Source: an uncultured Peptococcaceae bacterium
GTDB taxonomy: Bacteria > Bacillota > Desulfitobacteriia > Desulfitobacteriales > Syntrophobotulaceae
Direction of reading: 5' to 3'
NCBI GenBank assembly: GCA_937892995.1
Contig: CALBJS010000133.1
Coordinates: forward strand, 1 to 6,958
DNA length: 6,958 bases
Part shown: piece by piece, positions 1 to 6,299 of the stretch
How the letters are laid out: each line of letters opens with the position of its first letter
Position numbering within the stretch: position 1 is the stretch's first letter
The notes under the pieces: generated by a model
The model's input: the letters and a program-made list of their open reading frames with translations, nothing else
What the model was told of the DNA's origin: nothing
Database searches by the model: none
Position numbers and translations under genes: made by a program

Positions 1-1
1 C

Positions 2-475
2 CCCTACTATAGGGAAATGCGAAATAGTTTAATAAGCTTTAAAAATGAACATAAGCTTGAGAATATCTACATGCTGTATAAAGATGAACAAAAAGCTCAA
101 TGGTTTTATGTAGTCGATACCAGAGAACAAAAGGATCCTGCTCATAATCCACTTGGGAAAGCGGAGAAAAGAGTATCGGCAGCTGTGGAAAAAACAATTC
201 GGGGGAAACCCGTACAAGATGAGTACCATGTAACTTCTTTAGGAACCTTCGTGTCCAGCTACCAGGAAATAAAGAATTCTCAAGGCGAAACCTTCGCCGT
301 CCTAGGCGGGGATATTGATGCTCAAGAGCTGACGAGTTTCCTCTACCTGACTCGCTATGCCCAAATGGGAATATTAGCTTTAAGCTTGCTACTGATAGGA
401 GCAACAGTAATTTTAGCCAAAAAGAAAAAGAGCATAGCTACCAGTATTGCGAACGATCATGATCATAAAAATTAG
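2..475 (+). CDS. C-terminal part of a membrane-anchored sensor-like (Cache/PDC-type) protein, 5' end outside window
   Basis: The reading frame is open to the left edge (P-Y-Y-R-E precedes the first Met at base 17), so this is almost certainly the end of a longer gene rather than a gene starting at 17. The visible ~157 residues look like the membrane-distal half of an extracytoplasmic Cache/PDC sensor domain: a strand with WFYVVDTRE, then SSYQEIKNSQGETFAVLGGDID, which resembles the usual 'I.d.qG...gvlg.Di' strand pair at the end of such domains. A single hydrophobic helix follows (MGILALSLLLIGATVILA), then a KKKK stop-transfer cluster and an 18-residue cytoplasmic tail rich in Asp/His. No HAMP, GGDEF, kinase or methyl-accepting domain follows the helix, and the stop is followed by further stops, so no frame continues into one. 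Known from the family: such domains bind small ligands in chemoreceptors, kinases and cyclases. The specific function here is not recognised. Confidence 0.6.
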   Translation, partial: PYYREMRNSLISFKNEHKLENIYMLYKDEQKAQWFYVVDTREQKDPAHNPLGKAEKRVSAAVEKTIRGKPVQDEYHVTSLGTFVSSYQEIKNSQGETFAVLGGDIDAQELTSFLYLTRYAQMGILALSLLLIGATVILAKKKKSIATSIANDHDHKN

Positions 476-616
476 GGAAATTGCTCGTAAATTGGAATTA
501 TTACAATTTAATAAGCGAAATCACTCTAACTGTATCAATTATAATAACTAAGTAGGCCTCGGAAGAATAAGAGAATCCCTACCCGGAAATATTAGGAAAG
601 AATAGGCATATATTTC

Positions 617-626
617 AGGGGGAGGG
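617..626 (+). promoter_or_regulatory. Strong ribosome binding site of ytxC
   Basis: AGGGGGAGGG lies 8 bases before the ATG at 635. It fixes the start of ytxC. Confidence 0.75.
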
Positions 627-634
627 ATTTTTCT

Positions 635-1555
635 ATGCAAGAATATTATGTGGAAGTTAGGACAGCCAATTACAAGGAATATCTTTACAGTAAACTAAGT
701 GATTTACGTTCGAAAGAGGGCCTTCCTATTGATATATATGAATTAAAAAATGATGCCCAGTACCTCGTGCGTTGCGTTTATTCAACCCTTAAAGGGAGGC
801 GGGAGCAGGATAGATTAATTGCGAGGATATATAATTACTATTTTGCCAGGGCGTTGGCCGAGATTATCTTTCAAGGATGGGAAGGGGTTTTCATCGAAAA
901 AATATTGAGAAAAGAATATAGAATGACCGGTAGTGATGCAGAGGAGATATCGGGGAAGGCTTGGCGGAATCTAAACCGTGAAGACCAAACATATTTACCG
1001 GAAACAAGAAAACATGTCCTTGTTAAATCAATTTTAGAGTTCCTCGATTCTCACGATAGATTCGATATCGAAGGCTTTATGAATTTTAGGGCTGATCTCT
1101 ATAAGAAAGAACTTAGGAAGCAGATAGCTCGGGCTGTTAACGAATATACTTTAGAGCAAGAACATGACAGTTTTGTCCAGATATTAAAGAGGTTTTTAGC
1201 TTCTCAACATTCCGTTTATAAAACCATGCACCTAGTCATCAAGGCTCAAGGGGAAGTAAACTTCTTTGACGATAAGGGACGGAATATTAATTATGAATGT
1301 TTGGGGCAGAATGCCCCATTGCTCTATGAAGCAACCCCAAAAGGGCTCTCAGAGGGTAAGGCGGAGGGCAAGATAAGCAATGTTGAATTATATGAGGATT
1401 TTTTGATAAGCTCGATTTTAAAGTGTGCTCCGCGTCGTTTGATCGTTCATGCAGTCGCGGAACAACATCCGGCAATGATTCGAATCATCCAGCAGGTATT
1501 TGAAGAAAAGGTTACTTATTGTGAGGGTTGCCTGTTTTGTCAAGAGTTTGATTGA
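635..1555 (+). CDS. ytxC: YtxC-family putative sporulation protein
   Basis: A 306-residue soluble protein with no signal peptide or membrane segment. I recognise it as YtxC-like from the central region, 'LDSHDRFDIEGFMNFRADLYKKELRKQIARAVNEY', from its length (about 280-300 residues in relatives) and from its place directly upstream of thrS, as in Bacillus subtilis. The family is called a putative sporulation protein and its biochemical role is not known. The start at 635 is well supported by an AGGGGGAGGG ribosome binding site at 617-626 with an 8-base spacer. The middle of the protein is highly charged and probably helical. The last residues carry three cysteines spaced C-x2-C-x2-C (C296, C299, C302), which could bind metal, though no partner ligands are evident. 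No terminator follows; the gene ends inside the thrS promoter. A TATAAT hexamer at 540-545 might be its -10 element, but no convincing -35 lies upstream. Confidence 0.85.
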   Translation: MQEYYVEVRTANYKEYLYSKLSDLRSKEGLPIDIYELKNDAQYLVRCVYSTLKGRREQDRLIARIYNYYFARALAEIIFQGWEGVFIEKILRKEYRMTGSDAEEISGKAWRNLNREDQTYLPETRKHVLVKSILEFLDSHDRFDIEGFMNFRADLYKKELRKQIARAVNEYTLEQEHDSFVQILKRFLASQHSVYKTMHLVIKAQGEVNFFDDKGRNINYECLGQNAPLLYEATPKGLSEGKAEGKISNVELYEDFLISSILKCAPRRLIVHAVAEQHPAMIRIIQQVFEEKVTYCEGCLFCQEFD

Positions 1556-1580
1556 CAACTTCAAATATGTGGTATATTCT
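1552..1580 (+). promoter_or_regulatory. Sigma-A-type promoter of the thrS T-box leader
   Basis: A perfect -35 hexamer, TTGACA (1552-1557), is followed by TATATTCT at 1573-1580. Reading the -10 as TATTCT (1575-1580) gives the ideal 17-base spacer; reading it as TATATT (1573-1578) gives a better hexamer but a 15-base spacer. Transcription would start near 1585-1588, just upstream of stem I of the T-box, as expected. The -35 overlaps the ytxC stop codon (TGA, 1553-1555). Confidence 0.7.
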
Positions 1581-1812
1581 ATAAGTTATTAGAAGCGAAT
1601 ATCATGACCACGATGAAGGGGACAGTATCCTGGACAGTAAACATTAAGAGAGAAATGTCCTTGGCTGAAAGCATTTCTGTGATGTTCAGGGGAAGACCAC
1701 CCCAGAGTACCTTGCTGAACAAGAGTAGGCTGGTCGTAGGATCTGCGTTAAAGATCTTGAAGGGAAATTATTCATACCCGTTTATCTTGCGGGGGAATAT
1801 ATTTCTGAATTT

Positions 1813-1826
1813 GGGTGGAACCACGG
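1813..1826 (+). promoter_or_regulatory. T-box sequence (5' half of the antiterminator)
   Basis: GGGTGGAACCACGG matches the family consensus GGGTGGnACCGCGG except for A in place of G at 1823. In the antiterminator form, GGG 1813-1815 can pair with CCC 1840-1842, which otherwise belongs to the terminator stem, so the two structures exclude each other. Confidence 0.9.
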
Positions 1827-1831
1827 TTATT

Positions 1832-1870
1832 ACTCTCGTCCCATAAGGGATGGGAGTTTTTATTTTTTTA
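1832..1870 (+). terminator. Regulated intrinsic terminator of the thrS T-box leader
   Basis: ACTCTCGTCCC (1832-1842) pairs with GGGATGGGAGT (1847-1857): 11 base pairs including two G-U wobbles, with an ATAA tetraloop, followed by a long T-rich tract (1857-1869). It is expected to form when tRNA-Thr is charged. It also lies downstream of ytxC with no other terminator between. Confidence 0.92.
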
Positions 1871-1978
1871 ACTTTAAGACATTTAGTCAAAAATGGACTT
1901 GACACTGAAGAAAGTATTTACGGGATGCTTCGGTTCAAAAACATAAAGGGAAGTTTCGGAATATACCATGAAAAATTT

Positions 1979-1988
1979 AAGGAGTGAT
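1979..1988 (+). promoter_or_regulatory. Ribosome binding site that decides the thrS start
   Basis: AAGGAGTGAT closely matches the anti-Shine-Dalgarno complement, with GGAG ending 10 bases before the ATG at 1995. It lies inside the reading frame opened by the earlier ATG at 1968, which has only a distant purine run (AAAGGGAAG, about 1946-1954) upstream. Confidence 0.75.
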
Positions 1989-1994
1989 ATTAAC

Positions 1995-3914
1995 ATGATT
2001 AATCTAACGCTTAAAGACGGTTCCGTCAGGCAAGTCATTGGGGGGACAACCATTTTAGAGTTAGCTTCATCTATATCTCAGGGCTTGGCTAGGTCCGCTG
2101 TGGCTGGAAAGGTAAATGGAGAAGTTAAAGACCTAACATCTGCTCTAAAAGAAGATGCCCAGGTGGAGATCCTCACCCTGGACAGCGAAGAGGGATTAGA
2201 AGTAATGAGACATTCTACTTCTCATCTTTTGGCTCAAGCAGTGAAAAATCTCTTTCCCGGTACAATTCTGGGTATCGGACCGGCAATTGCCAATGGCTTC
2301 TATTATGATTTTGATTCGGAGCATATTTTTACGCCAGAAGATTTAGTGAAAATCGAAAAAGAGATGAAAAGATTAGCAAAAGAAGACAATAAATTTGAGT
2401 GCCAAGAAATCTCTAGGGAAGAAGCCCTTAAATATTACGGCGAAAAAGGTGAGAAGTACAAAGTAGAGCTTATTAATGACCTCCCTGGTGAAGCGAGAAT
2501 CTCCATGTACACCCAGGGGAATTTCACGGATCTTTGTGCTGGACCTCATGTTCCTTCAACCAAGGCCTTAAAGGCTTTTAAACTCCAAAGTGTGGCCGGA
2601 GCATACTGGCGCGGTAGCGAAAAGAACAAAATGTTGCAAAGAATCTACGGTTTAGCTTTTGCTAAGGCTTCAGACTTGGAGAACTATCTTTTTAAGCTGG
2701 AAGAGGCTAAAAGACGTGATCACCGCAAACTAGGTATCGAACTTGACCTCTTTAGCCTGCATGATGAAGGACCCGGTTTTCCCTTTTTCCATCCTAAAGG
2801 GATGATCCTTAGGAATACTTTGGAGGATTTTTGGAGAAAAGAACATCAGAAGAGGGGCTATGTAGAGATCAAAACTCCGATTATCCTTAATAGGGCTCTT
2901 TGGGAACAATCCGGGCACTGGGATCATTATAAGGAAAATATGTATTTTACAAAAATAGATGAACAGGATTACTCCGTTAAACCCATGAACTGTCCTGGTG
3001 GGATGATTATGTATAAAACTAAGTTACGCAGTTATCGGGATTTGCCGATTCGTTGCGGGGAACTGGGTCTGGTTCATAGACATGAGCTTTCCGGAGCCTT
3101 ACACGGCTTACTTCGGGTTCGAAACTTCACTCAGGATGATGCTCATCTCTTTATGTTGCCTTCTCAGATTAAGGATGAGATCATCGGAGTCATAAACTTA
3201 GTTGATTATTTCTATAAAGTATTTGGTTTTCAGTATCATGTGGAACTATCGACTCGTCCCGAAAACTCTATGGGTTCAGATAAGGATTGGGAAATGGCCA
3301 CCAACGCTCTTAAAGATGCTTTAGAGGCTAAAGGTATGGAATACAAGGTTAATCCGGGGGACGGGGCATTCTACGGACCAAAGATAGACTTTCATCTTAA
3401 AGACTGTTTAGATAGAACCTGGCAGTGTGGGACGATTCAGTTGGACTTCCAGATGCCGGAGAAATTCGATCTGAATTATATTGGGGAAGATGGAGAAAAA
3501 CACCGCCCGGTAATGATTCATAGAGTGGTTTACGGTAGTATCGAAAGGTTTATAGCTCTTCTTACCGAGCATTATGCAGGAGCTTTTCCGACTTGGCTAG
3601 CTCCTGTCCAGGTTCGCATTCTGCCTATCAGCGATAAACATAATGAATATGCTCAGCTAATTCGGAATAGACTCAAAGACCAAGATATCAGAGTAGAGAT
3701 CGATGATCGTCGGGAGAAGATTAATTATAAGATCAGAGAGGTACAAACCGAAAAAATTCCTTTTGCTCTTGTTGTAGGGGATAAGGAGGCCGAGGAAAGA
3801 ACTGTAGCAGTTCGTCGTTATGGGCAAAAGAATACCGAAACCCTTGGTTTAGAGGAATTCATAACCTTGATAAAAGAGGAGATCCAAAGCAAAAAAACGA
3901 GGTTAGAATCATAA
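1995..3914 (+). CDS. thrS: Threonyl-tRNA synthetase (ThrRS)
   Basis: This class II synthetase charges tRNA-Thr with threonine using ATP and edits mischarged Ser-tRNA-Thr. From the ATG at 1995 it has 639 residues, the usual bacterial length. Domain order: N-terminal TGS (about 1-62); editing domain with HSTSH (H73, H77) and CAGPH (C181, H185); catalytic core (about 240-530); C-terminal anticodon-binding domain (about 535-635). Zinc ligands expected from the Escherichia coli enzyme (C334, H385, H511) are visible as C333, H384 and H509. Motif 2 begins RHELSGALHG (R362) and motif 3 is YGSIERF (R518). No key residue is missing, so the enzyme should be active. An in-frame ATG at 1968 would add nine residues, but the strong ribosome binding site and the family N-terminus (MINLTLKDG) favour 1995. 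Controlled by the upstream T-box; the common partner infC does not follow. Confidence 0.97.
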   Translation: MINLTLKDGSVRQVIGGTTILELASSISQGLARSAVAGKVNGEVKDLTSALKEDAQVEILTLDSEEGLEVMRHSTSHLLAQAVKNLFPGTILGIGPAIANGFYYDFDSEHIFTPEDLVKIEKEMKRLAKEDNKFECQEISREEALKYYGEKGEKYKVELINDLPGEARISMYTQGNFTDLCAGPHVPSTKALKAFKLQSVAGAYWRGSEKNKMLQRIYGLAFAKASDLENYLFKLEEAKRRDHRKLGIELDLFSLHDEGPGFPFFHPKGMILRNTLEDFWRKEHQKRGYVEIKTPIILNRALWEQSGHWDHYKENMYFTKIDEQDYSVKPMNCPGGMIMYKTKLRSYRDLPIRCGELGLVHRHELSGALHGLLRVRNFTQDDAHLFMLPSQIKDEIIGVINLVDYFYKVFGFQYHVELSTRPENSMGSDKDWEMATNALKDALEAKGMEYKVNPGDGAFYGPKIDFHLKDCLDRTWQCGTIQLDFQMPEKFDLNYIGEDGEKHRPVMIHRVVYGSIERFIALLTEHYAGAFPTWLAPVQVRILPISDKHNEYAQLIRNRLKDQDIRVEIDDRREKINYKIREVQTEKIPFALVVGDKEAEERTVAVRRYGQKNTETLGLEEFITLIKEEIQSKKTRLES

Positions 3915-3930
3915 TAAAAGCTACTTAAAC

Positions 3931-3972
3931 AGAGAGGGCTGTCTTAAAAAAATATTGGACAGGCCCTCTTTT
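3931..3972 (+). terminator. Intrinsic terminator after thrS
   Basis: AGAGGGCTGTC (3933-3943) pairs with GACAGGCCCTCT (3958-3969) through 11 base pairs with one bulged C, closing a 14-base A-rich loop and followed by TTTT (3969-3972). It sits 18 bases past the thrS stop and separates thrS from the yhaM-like gene. Confidence 0.85.
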
Positions 3973-4056
3973 CTGACATCTTAGAGCAGTCTCTTAGCCG
4001 GTTATACGAGATAAAGTCTCTGAATCATAGCCCGTATAAGAAATATTGTTTATATC

Positions 4057-4074
4057 TAACGTGAATTCATGTAA
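4057..4074. repeat. Imperfect palindrome upstream of the yhaM-like gene
   Basis: TAACGTGAATTCATGTAA is symmetric about the central GAATTC, apart from two mismatched pairs of positions. It overlaps a -10-like TAAAAT (4072-4077), so it is placed as an operator might be. No -35 with proper spacing is visible (the nearest, TTGTTT at 4046-4051, is 20 bases away). A regulator cannot be named. Confidence 0.3.
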
Positions 4075-4136
4075 AATATAGTCAAGATACTTTATAAGAG
4101 GTTGAATAATACTGATTAATGAATGGTGGTTAGGAA

Positions 4137-5093
4137 ATGGTGGGGAGAAGAAAACTGAACGAATTTAAAGTCGGTGAATTATTCATTGCTTTTTTCTTAA
4201 TTCGGAAAGTGGAATGCAAGACTACAGGTAGTGGAAACAAATACTTAGATATCCTGTTAGGTGATTCCAGCGGTGAGATTGTTGCCCGTTTCTGGGATTG
4301 CAGCCCTGAAGATGAAGGTCAATTTGGTAGCAATATGTTGGTAAAAGTAAAGGGTAGTGTAGTCGAGTGGCAAGGCAAAAAGCAAGTAAAGATTGATAAA
4401 ATCCGTCCGGTTATTGAAGAGGATGGGGTCGATATAAAAGAATACATTCCGGTGGCCCCATATGCTCCGGAGGAAATGTATGAAGAACTTAATGGTTACG
4501 CTTTAAAAATAAAAAATCAGAAACTAAAAAAAATGGTCCAACTTATTATCGCCGAGTCAGGGGAAAGGTTATTAATTCATCCGGCTGCCGTTCAGAATCA
4601 TCATTCCCTACGTTCGGGATTACTCTACCATACTCTTACTATGCTTAAAGCTGGAGAGAAGCTAACGGAGGTCTATACTTTTTTAGACAAGGATCTTCTC
4701 TTTGCGGGGATTATCCTTCATGATATGGCTAAGCTTGAGGAGATAGATGCTAACCAATTAGGGCTAGCCACAGAGTATACGACAGAGGGACAGCTTCTAG
4801 GTCATATCGTTCAGGGGATTAAGCGGATTGGAAAAGCTTCTCGGAGTGTGGGTTTAGATGTCGAGACAAGTATTCTTCTGGAACATATGCTTCTTTCCCA
4901 TCATTATGAGCCTGAGTTTGGTAGTCCGAAAAGGCCGATGTTTCCAGAGGCCGAAGTCTTACATTACCTTGATATCCTTGACGCCAGGATGTATGATATG
5001 CAAAAAGCTTTAGGTGAGGTACAGCCCGGGGAGTTCACCGACAGGTTATGGACCTTAAATAATAGAAGACTGTATAAACGAGAAATTAACTGA
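4137..5093 (+). CDS. yhaM: YhaM-type 3'-5' exoribonuclease (OB-fold plus HD domain)
   Basis: A 318-residue cytoplasmic protein close in length to Bacillus subtilis YhaM (about 314). Residues about 10-92 form an OB-fold nucleic-acid-binding domain (YLDILLGDSSGEIVARFWD is the typical strand pattern). Residues about 150-285 form an HD phosphohydrolase domain with the metal-binding set H165 (LYHTLTML), H195-D196 (IILHDMAKLEEI), H223, H250/H255-H256 and D279/D282 (LDILDARM). In the family this pair of domains degrades RNA, and in some members single-stranded DNA, from the 3' end using divalent metal. The start is less certain than the identity: TAG lies two codons upstream in frame, AGGA (4132-4135) is too close for ATG 4137, while GGTGG (4125-4129) is well spaced; GTG at 4140 is an alternative. 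It stands alone after the thrS terminator. Confidence 0.88.
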   Translation: MVGRRKLNEFKVGELFIAFFLIRKVECKTTGSGNKYLDILLGDSSGEIVARFWDCSPEDEGQFGSNMLVKVKGSVVEWQGKKQVKIDKIRPVIEEDGVDIKEYIPVAPYAPEEMYEELNGYALKIKNQKLKKMVQLIIAESGERLLIHPAAVQNHHSLRSGLLYHTLTMLKAGEKLTEVYTFLDKDLLFAGIILHDMAKLEEIDANQLGLATEYTTEGQLLGHIVQGIKRIGKASRSVGLDVETSILLEHMLLSHHYEPEFGSPKRPMFPEAEVLHYLDILDARMYDMQKALGEVQPGEFTDRLWTLNNRRLYKREIN

Positions 5094-5110
5094 CTAACCG
5101 GAAAATAGAC

Positions 5111-5134
5111 TGTAATTTTTTTATATGGATTACA
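5111..5134. repeat. Inverted repeat TGTAAT-N12-ATTACA between yhaM and the BMP lipoprotein gene
   Basis: TGTAAT (5111-5116) and ATTACA (5129-5134) are perfect inverted copies separated by 12 A/T-rich bases. The site lies 18 bases past the yhaM stop and 27 bases before the lipoprotein start, so it could be an operator or a weak hairpin. It lacks the GC stem and trailing T-run of a terminator. Confidence 0.3.
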
Positions 5135-5161
5135 AACACACTTATAGATGGGGTGTTAATT

Positions 5162-6253
5162 ATGCAAAAAGAAATTAGAAGAAAAACACTGGGGCCTAAG
5201 AGAAGAGGCAGAAGATCAGGGCAGAAGACTTTAGCTGTATTAGTGGTGCTAATTCTAGCTTTGTCCGGCTGTGGGTTACTGGAAAGTGGGAATTCGCCAA
5301 TGCCTAGCGGAGACTCGGAGATGAACTTACCTAAGATCGGCTTGGTTACCGACGAAGGGGGAATTGAAGATCCTTATTATCAAAAGGCCTGGAAAGGCCT
5401 ACAAAAGGCTGAACAGGATTTAAAGCTGGAGATAAGTTATGTCAAGGCCAAAAATGATAAGGATTACCCTTCTAAATTAGCAGAACTTAATTCTCAAAAA
5501 GCAGATGTGATTTTTACGATAGGTTCTCAAGCGGTACCGGATGTCTTGGAAGCTGCAAAAAAGACTCCCAAAATCAAATATGTCTGTTTGGATAGCAACT
5601 TGGAGAGTCCCATACCGTCTAATGTCTTGGGAGTCTCTTATAAAATAGAAGAAGGGGCATTTTTGGCAGGATATCTGGCCGGAAAAACAACCAAATCTCG
5701 GGTAGCCGGTTATATATCGGGGGATAATAAGGAGGAGTCCCAACGCTATTACTATGGCTTTAAGACAGGACTTAGACTATCTAATTCAGGCTGTGAGTTA
5801 ATGAAAGGGATAGCCGGGACATTTACTAATAAAAAAAGAGTCGAGAAGATGGTCGAAAGGATGATAGAATCCAAGGCTGATGTGATTTTTCATAATGTTG
5901 GTTCGGCTGGAAAGAGCGTTATCAAGGAGATGGATAAGGCAAGTAAATATTCGATAGGCGTTGATGTAGATCAGAATGAACTTGCCTCTGAGAGCGTTAT
6001 TACCTCTGTAGTAAAAAATAATGATGAAGTTATCTATGAGATCCTCAAGAAGCTTGACGAAAAGAGCCTTATTCTTGGGAAAAACCTTGTTTACGGCTTG
6101 GGGGAGAATGGTGTGAGTTTGGCGGAGAGTACTAAGGATATAATACCGGAAACCACCTACAATCTTCTGCTTCAACAACAAGAAAAGATTATCGCCGGTA
6201 AGCTGAAGATTCCAACTAATGAAAGCGAGTATTTGAATTTTTCGAATAAGTAA
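5162..6253 (+). CDS. BMP/PnrA-family substrate-binding lipoprotein
   Basis: From the ATG at 5162 (GGGG at 5150-5153 as ribosome binding site) the protein has 363 residues. A GTG at 5153 would add three residues but overlaps that site. The N-terminus is a lipoprotein signal: a long basic n-region (ten Lys/Arg in the first 22 residues), a hydrophobic core and a lipobox LSGC with the lipidated Cys at 37, then a Ser/Gly/Pro-rich linker. The rest follows the BMP pattern of the PnrA/Med type: KIGLVTDEGGIEDPYYQKAWKGL (58-80), FTIGSQAVPDVLEAA (118-132), EEGAFLAGYLAG (163-174), IGVDVDQNE (265-273) and a closing VYGLGENGVSL. Known members deliver purine nucleosides or riboflavin to ABC transporters. 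The usual FNQ is YYQ here, which keeps an aromatic ring at the probable base-stacking position. No ABC ATPase or permease gene is in the window. It is followed 46 bases on by the apbE-like gene. Confidence 0.88.
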   Translation: MQKEIRRKTLGPKRRGRRSGQKTLAVLVVLILALSGCGLLESGNSPMPSGDSEMNLPKIGLVTDEGGIEDPYYQKAWKGLQKAEQDLKLEISYVKAKNDKDYPSKLAELNSQKADVIFTIGSQAVPDVLEAAKKTPKIKYVCLDSNLESPIPSNVLGVSYKIEEGAFLAGYLAGKTTKSRVAGYISGDNKEESQRYYYGFKTGLRLSNSGCELMKGIAGTFTNKKRVEKMVERMIESKADVIFHNVGSAGKSVIKEMDKASKYSIGVDVDQNELASESVITSVVKNNDEVIYEILKKLDEKSLILGKNLVYGLGENGVSLAESTKDIIPETTYNLLLQQQEKIIAGKLKIPTNESEYLNFSNK

Positions 6254-6299
6254 GTATAGTACTTAAGAGGATAATCGGACTTAACTGGGGGAATTTCCT

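Larger units (their letters stand above)
1585..1870 (+). ncRNA. Threonine T-box leader (tRNA-sensing riboswitch) of thrS
   Basis: This is a cis-acting leader that binds tRNA-Thr: uncharged tRNA stabilises an antiterminator and lets thrS be transcribed. Stem I spans about 1591-1718. A loop-E AGTA (1624-1627) faces GAA (1692-1694), giving the expected GAA-N-codon arrangement with specifier ACC (Thr) at 1696-1698 followed by a purine, A1699. The specifier loop is closed below by GGGG 1618-1621 with CCCC 1700-1703 and above by UCCUGGA 1628-1634 with UUCAGGG 1685-1691. The apical part has AGAGA (about 1647-1651) and GCUGAAAG (1664-1671), flanked by the AGAAATG/CATTTCT helix, as in T-loop-bearing T-boxes. 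The T-box sequence GGGTGGAACCACGG is at 1813-1826, and the terminator follows at once. The UGGA in the T-box bulge would pair with a tRNA ending UCCA. Specifier and gene product agree. Confidence 0.95.

Noticed and set aside
39..404. A 121-codon minus-strand open frame
   Set aside because: It is antisense to the sensor-like gene, has no ribosome binding site, and its translation shows no family pattern.
463..472. Palindromic GATCATGATC near the end of the first gene as a terminator or operator
   Set aside because: It falls in the codons for the C-terminal Asp/His tail, has no loop and no following T-run, and short A/T-rich palindromes of this kind are common.
540..545. TATAAT as the -10 element of a ytxC promoter
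   Set aside because: The hexamer is perfect, but the expected -35 region (GAAATC, around 516-522) does not resemble TTGACA, there is no extended -10, and no clear sporulation sigma-factor pattern was found. Noted only as a possibility.
1604..1846. An 80-codon + strand open frame between ytxC and thrS
   Set aside because: It lies wholly within the T-box leader, whose stems, specifier and T-box sequence explain the bases. It has no ribosome binding site and no recognisable protein pattern.
1899..1930. A second promoter for thrS after the T-box, suggested by TTGACA at 1899-1904
   Set aside because: No -10-like hexamer occurs at a 15-19 base spacing (the region reads CGGGATGCT), so a T-box-independent promoter is not supported.
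5798..6181. A 127-codon minus-strand open frame
   Set aside because: It lies fully within the BMP lipoprotein gene on the opposite strand, and its translation has no recognisable domain. It is a shadow of the A/T-rich coding strand.
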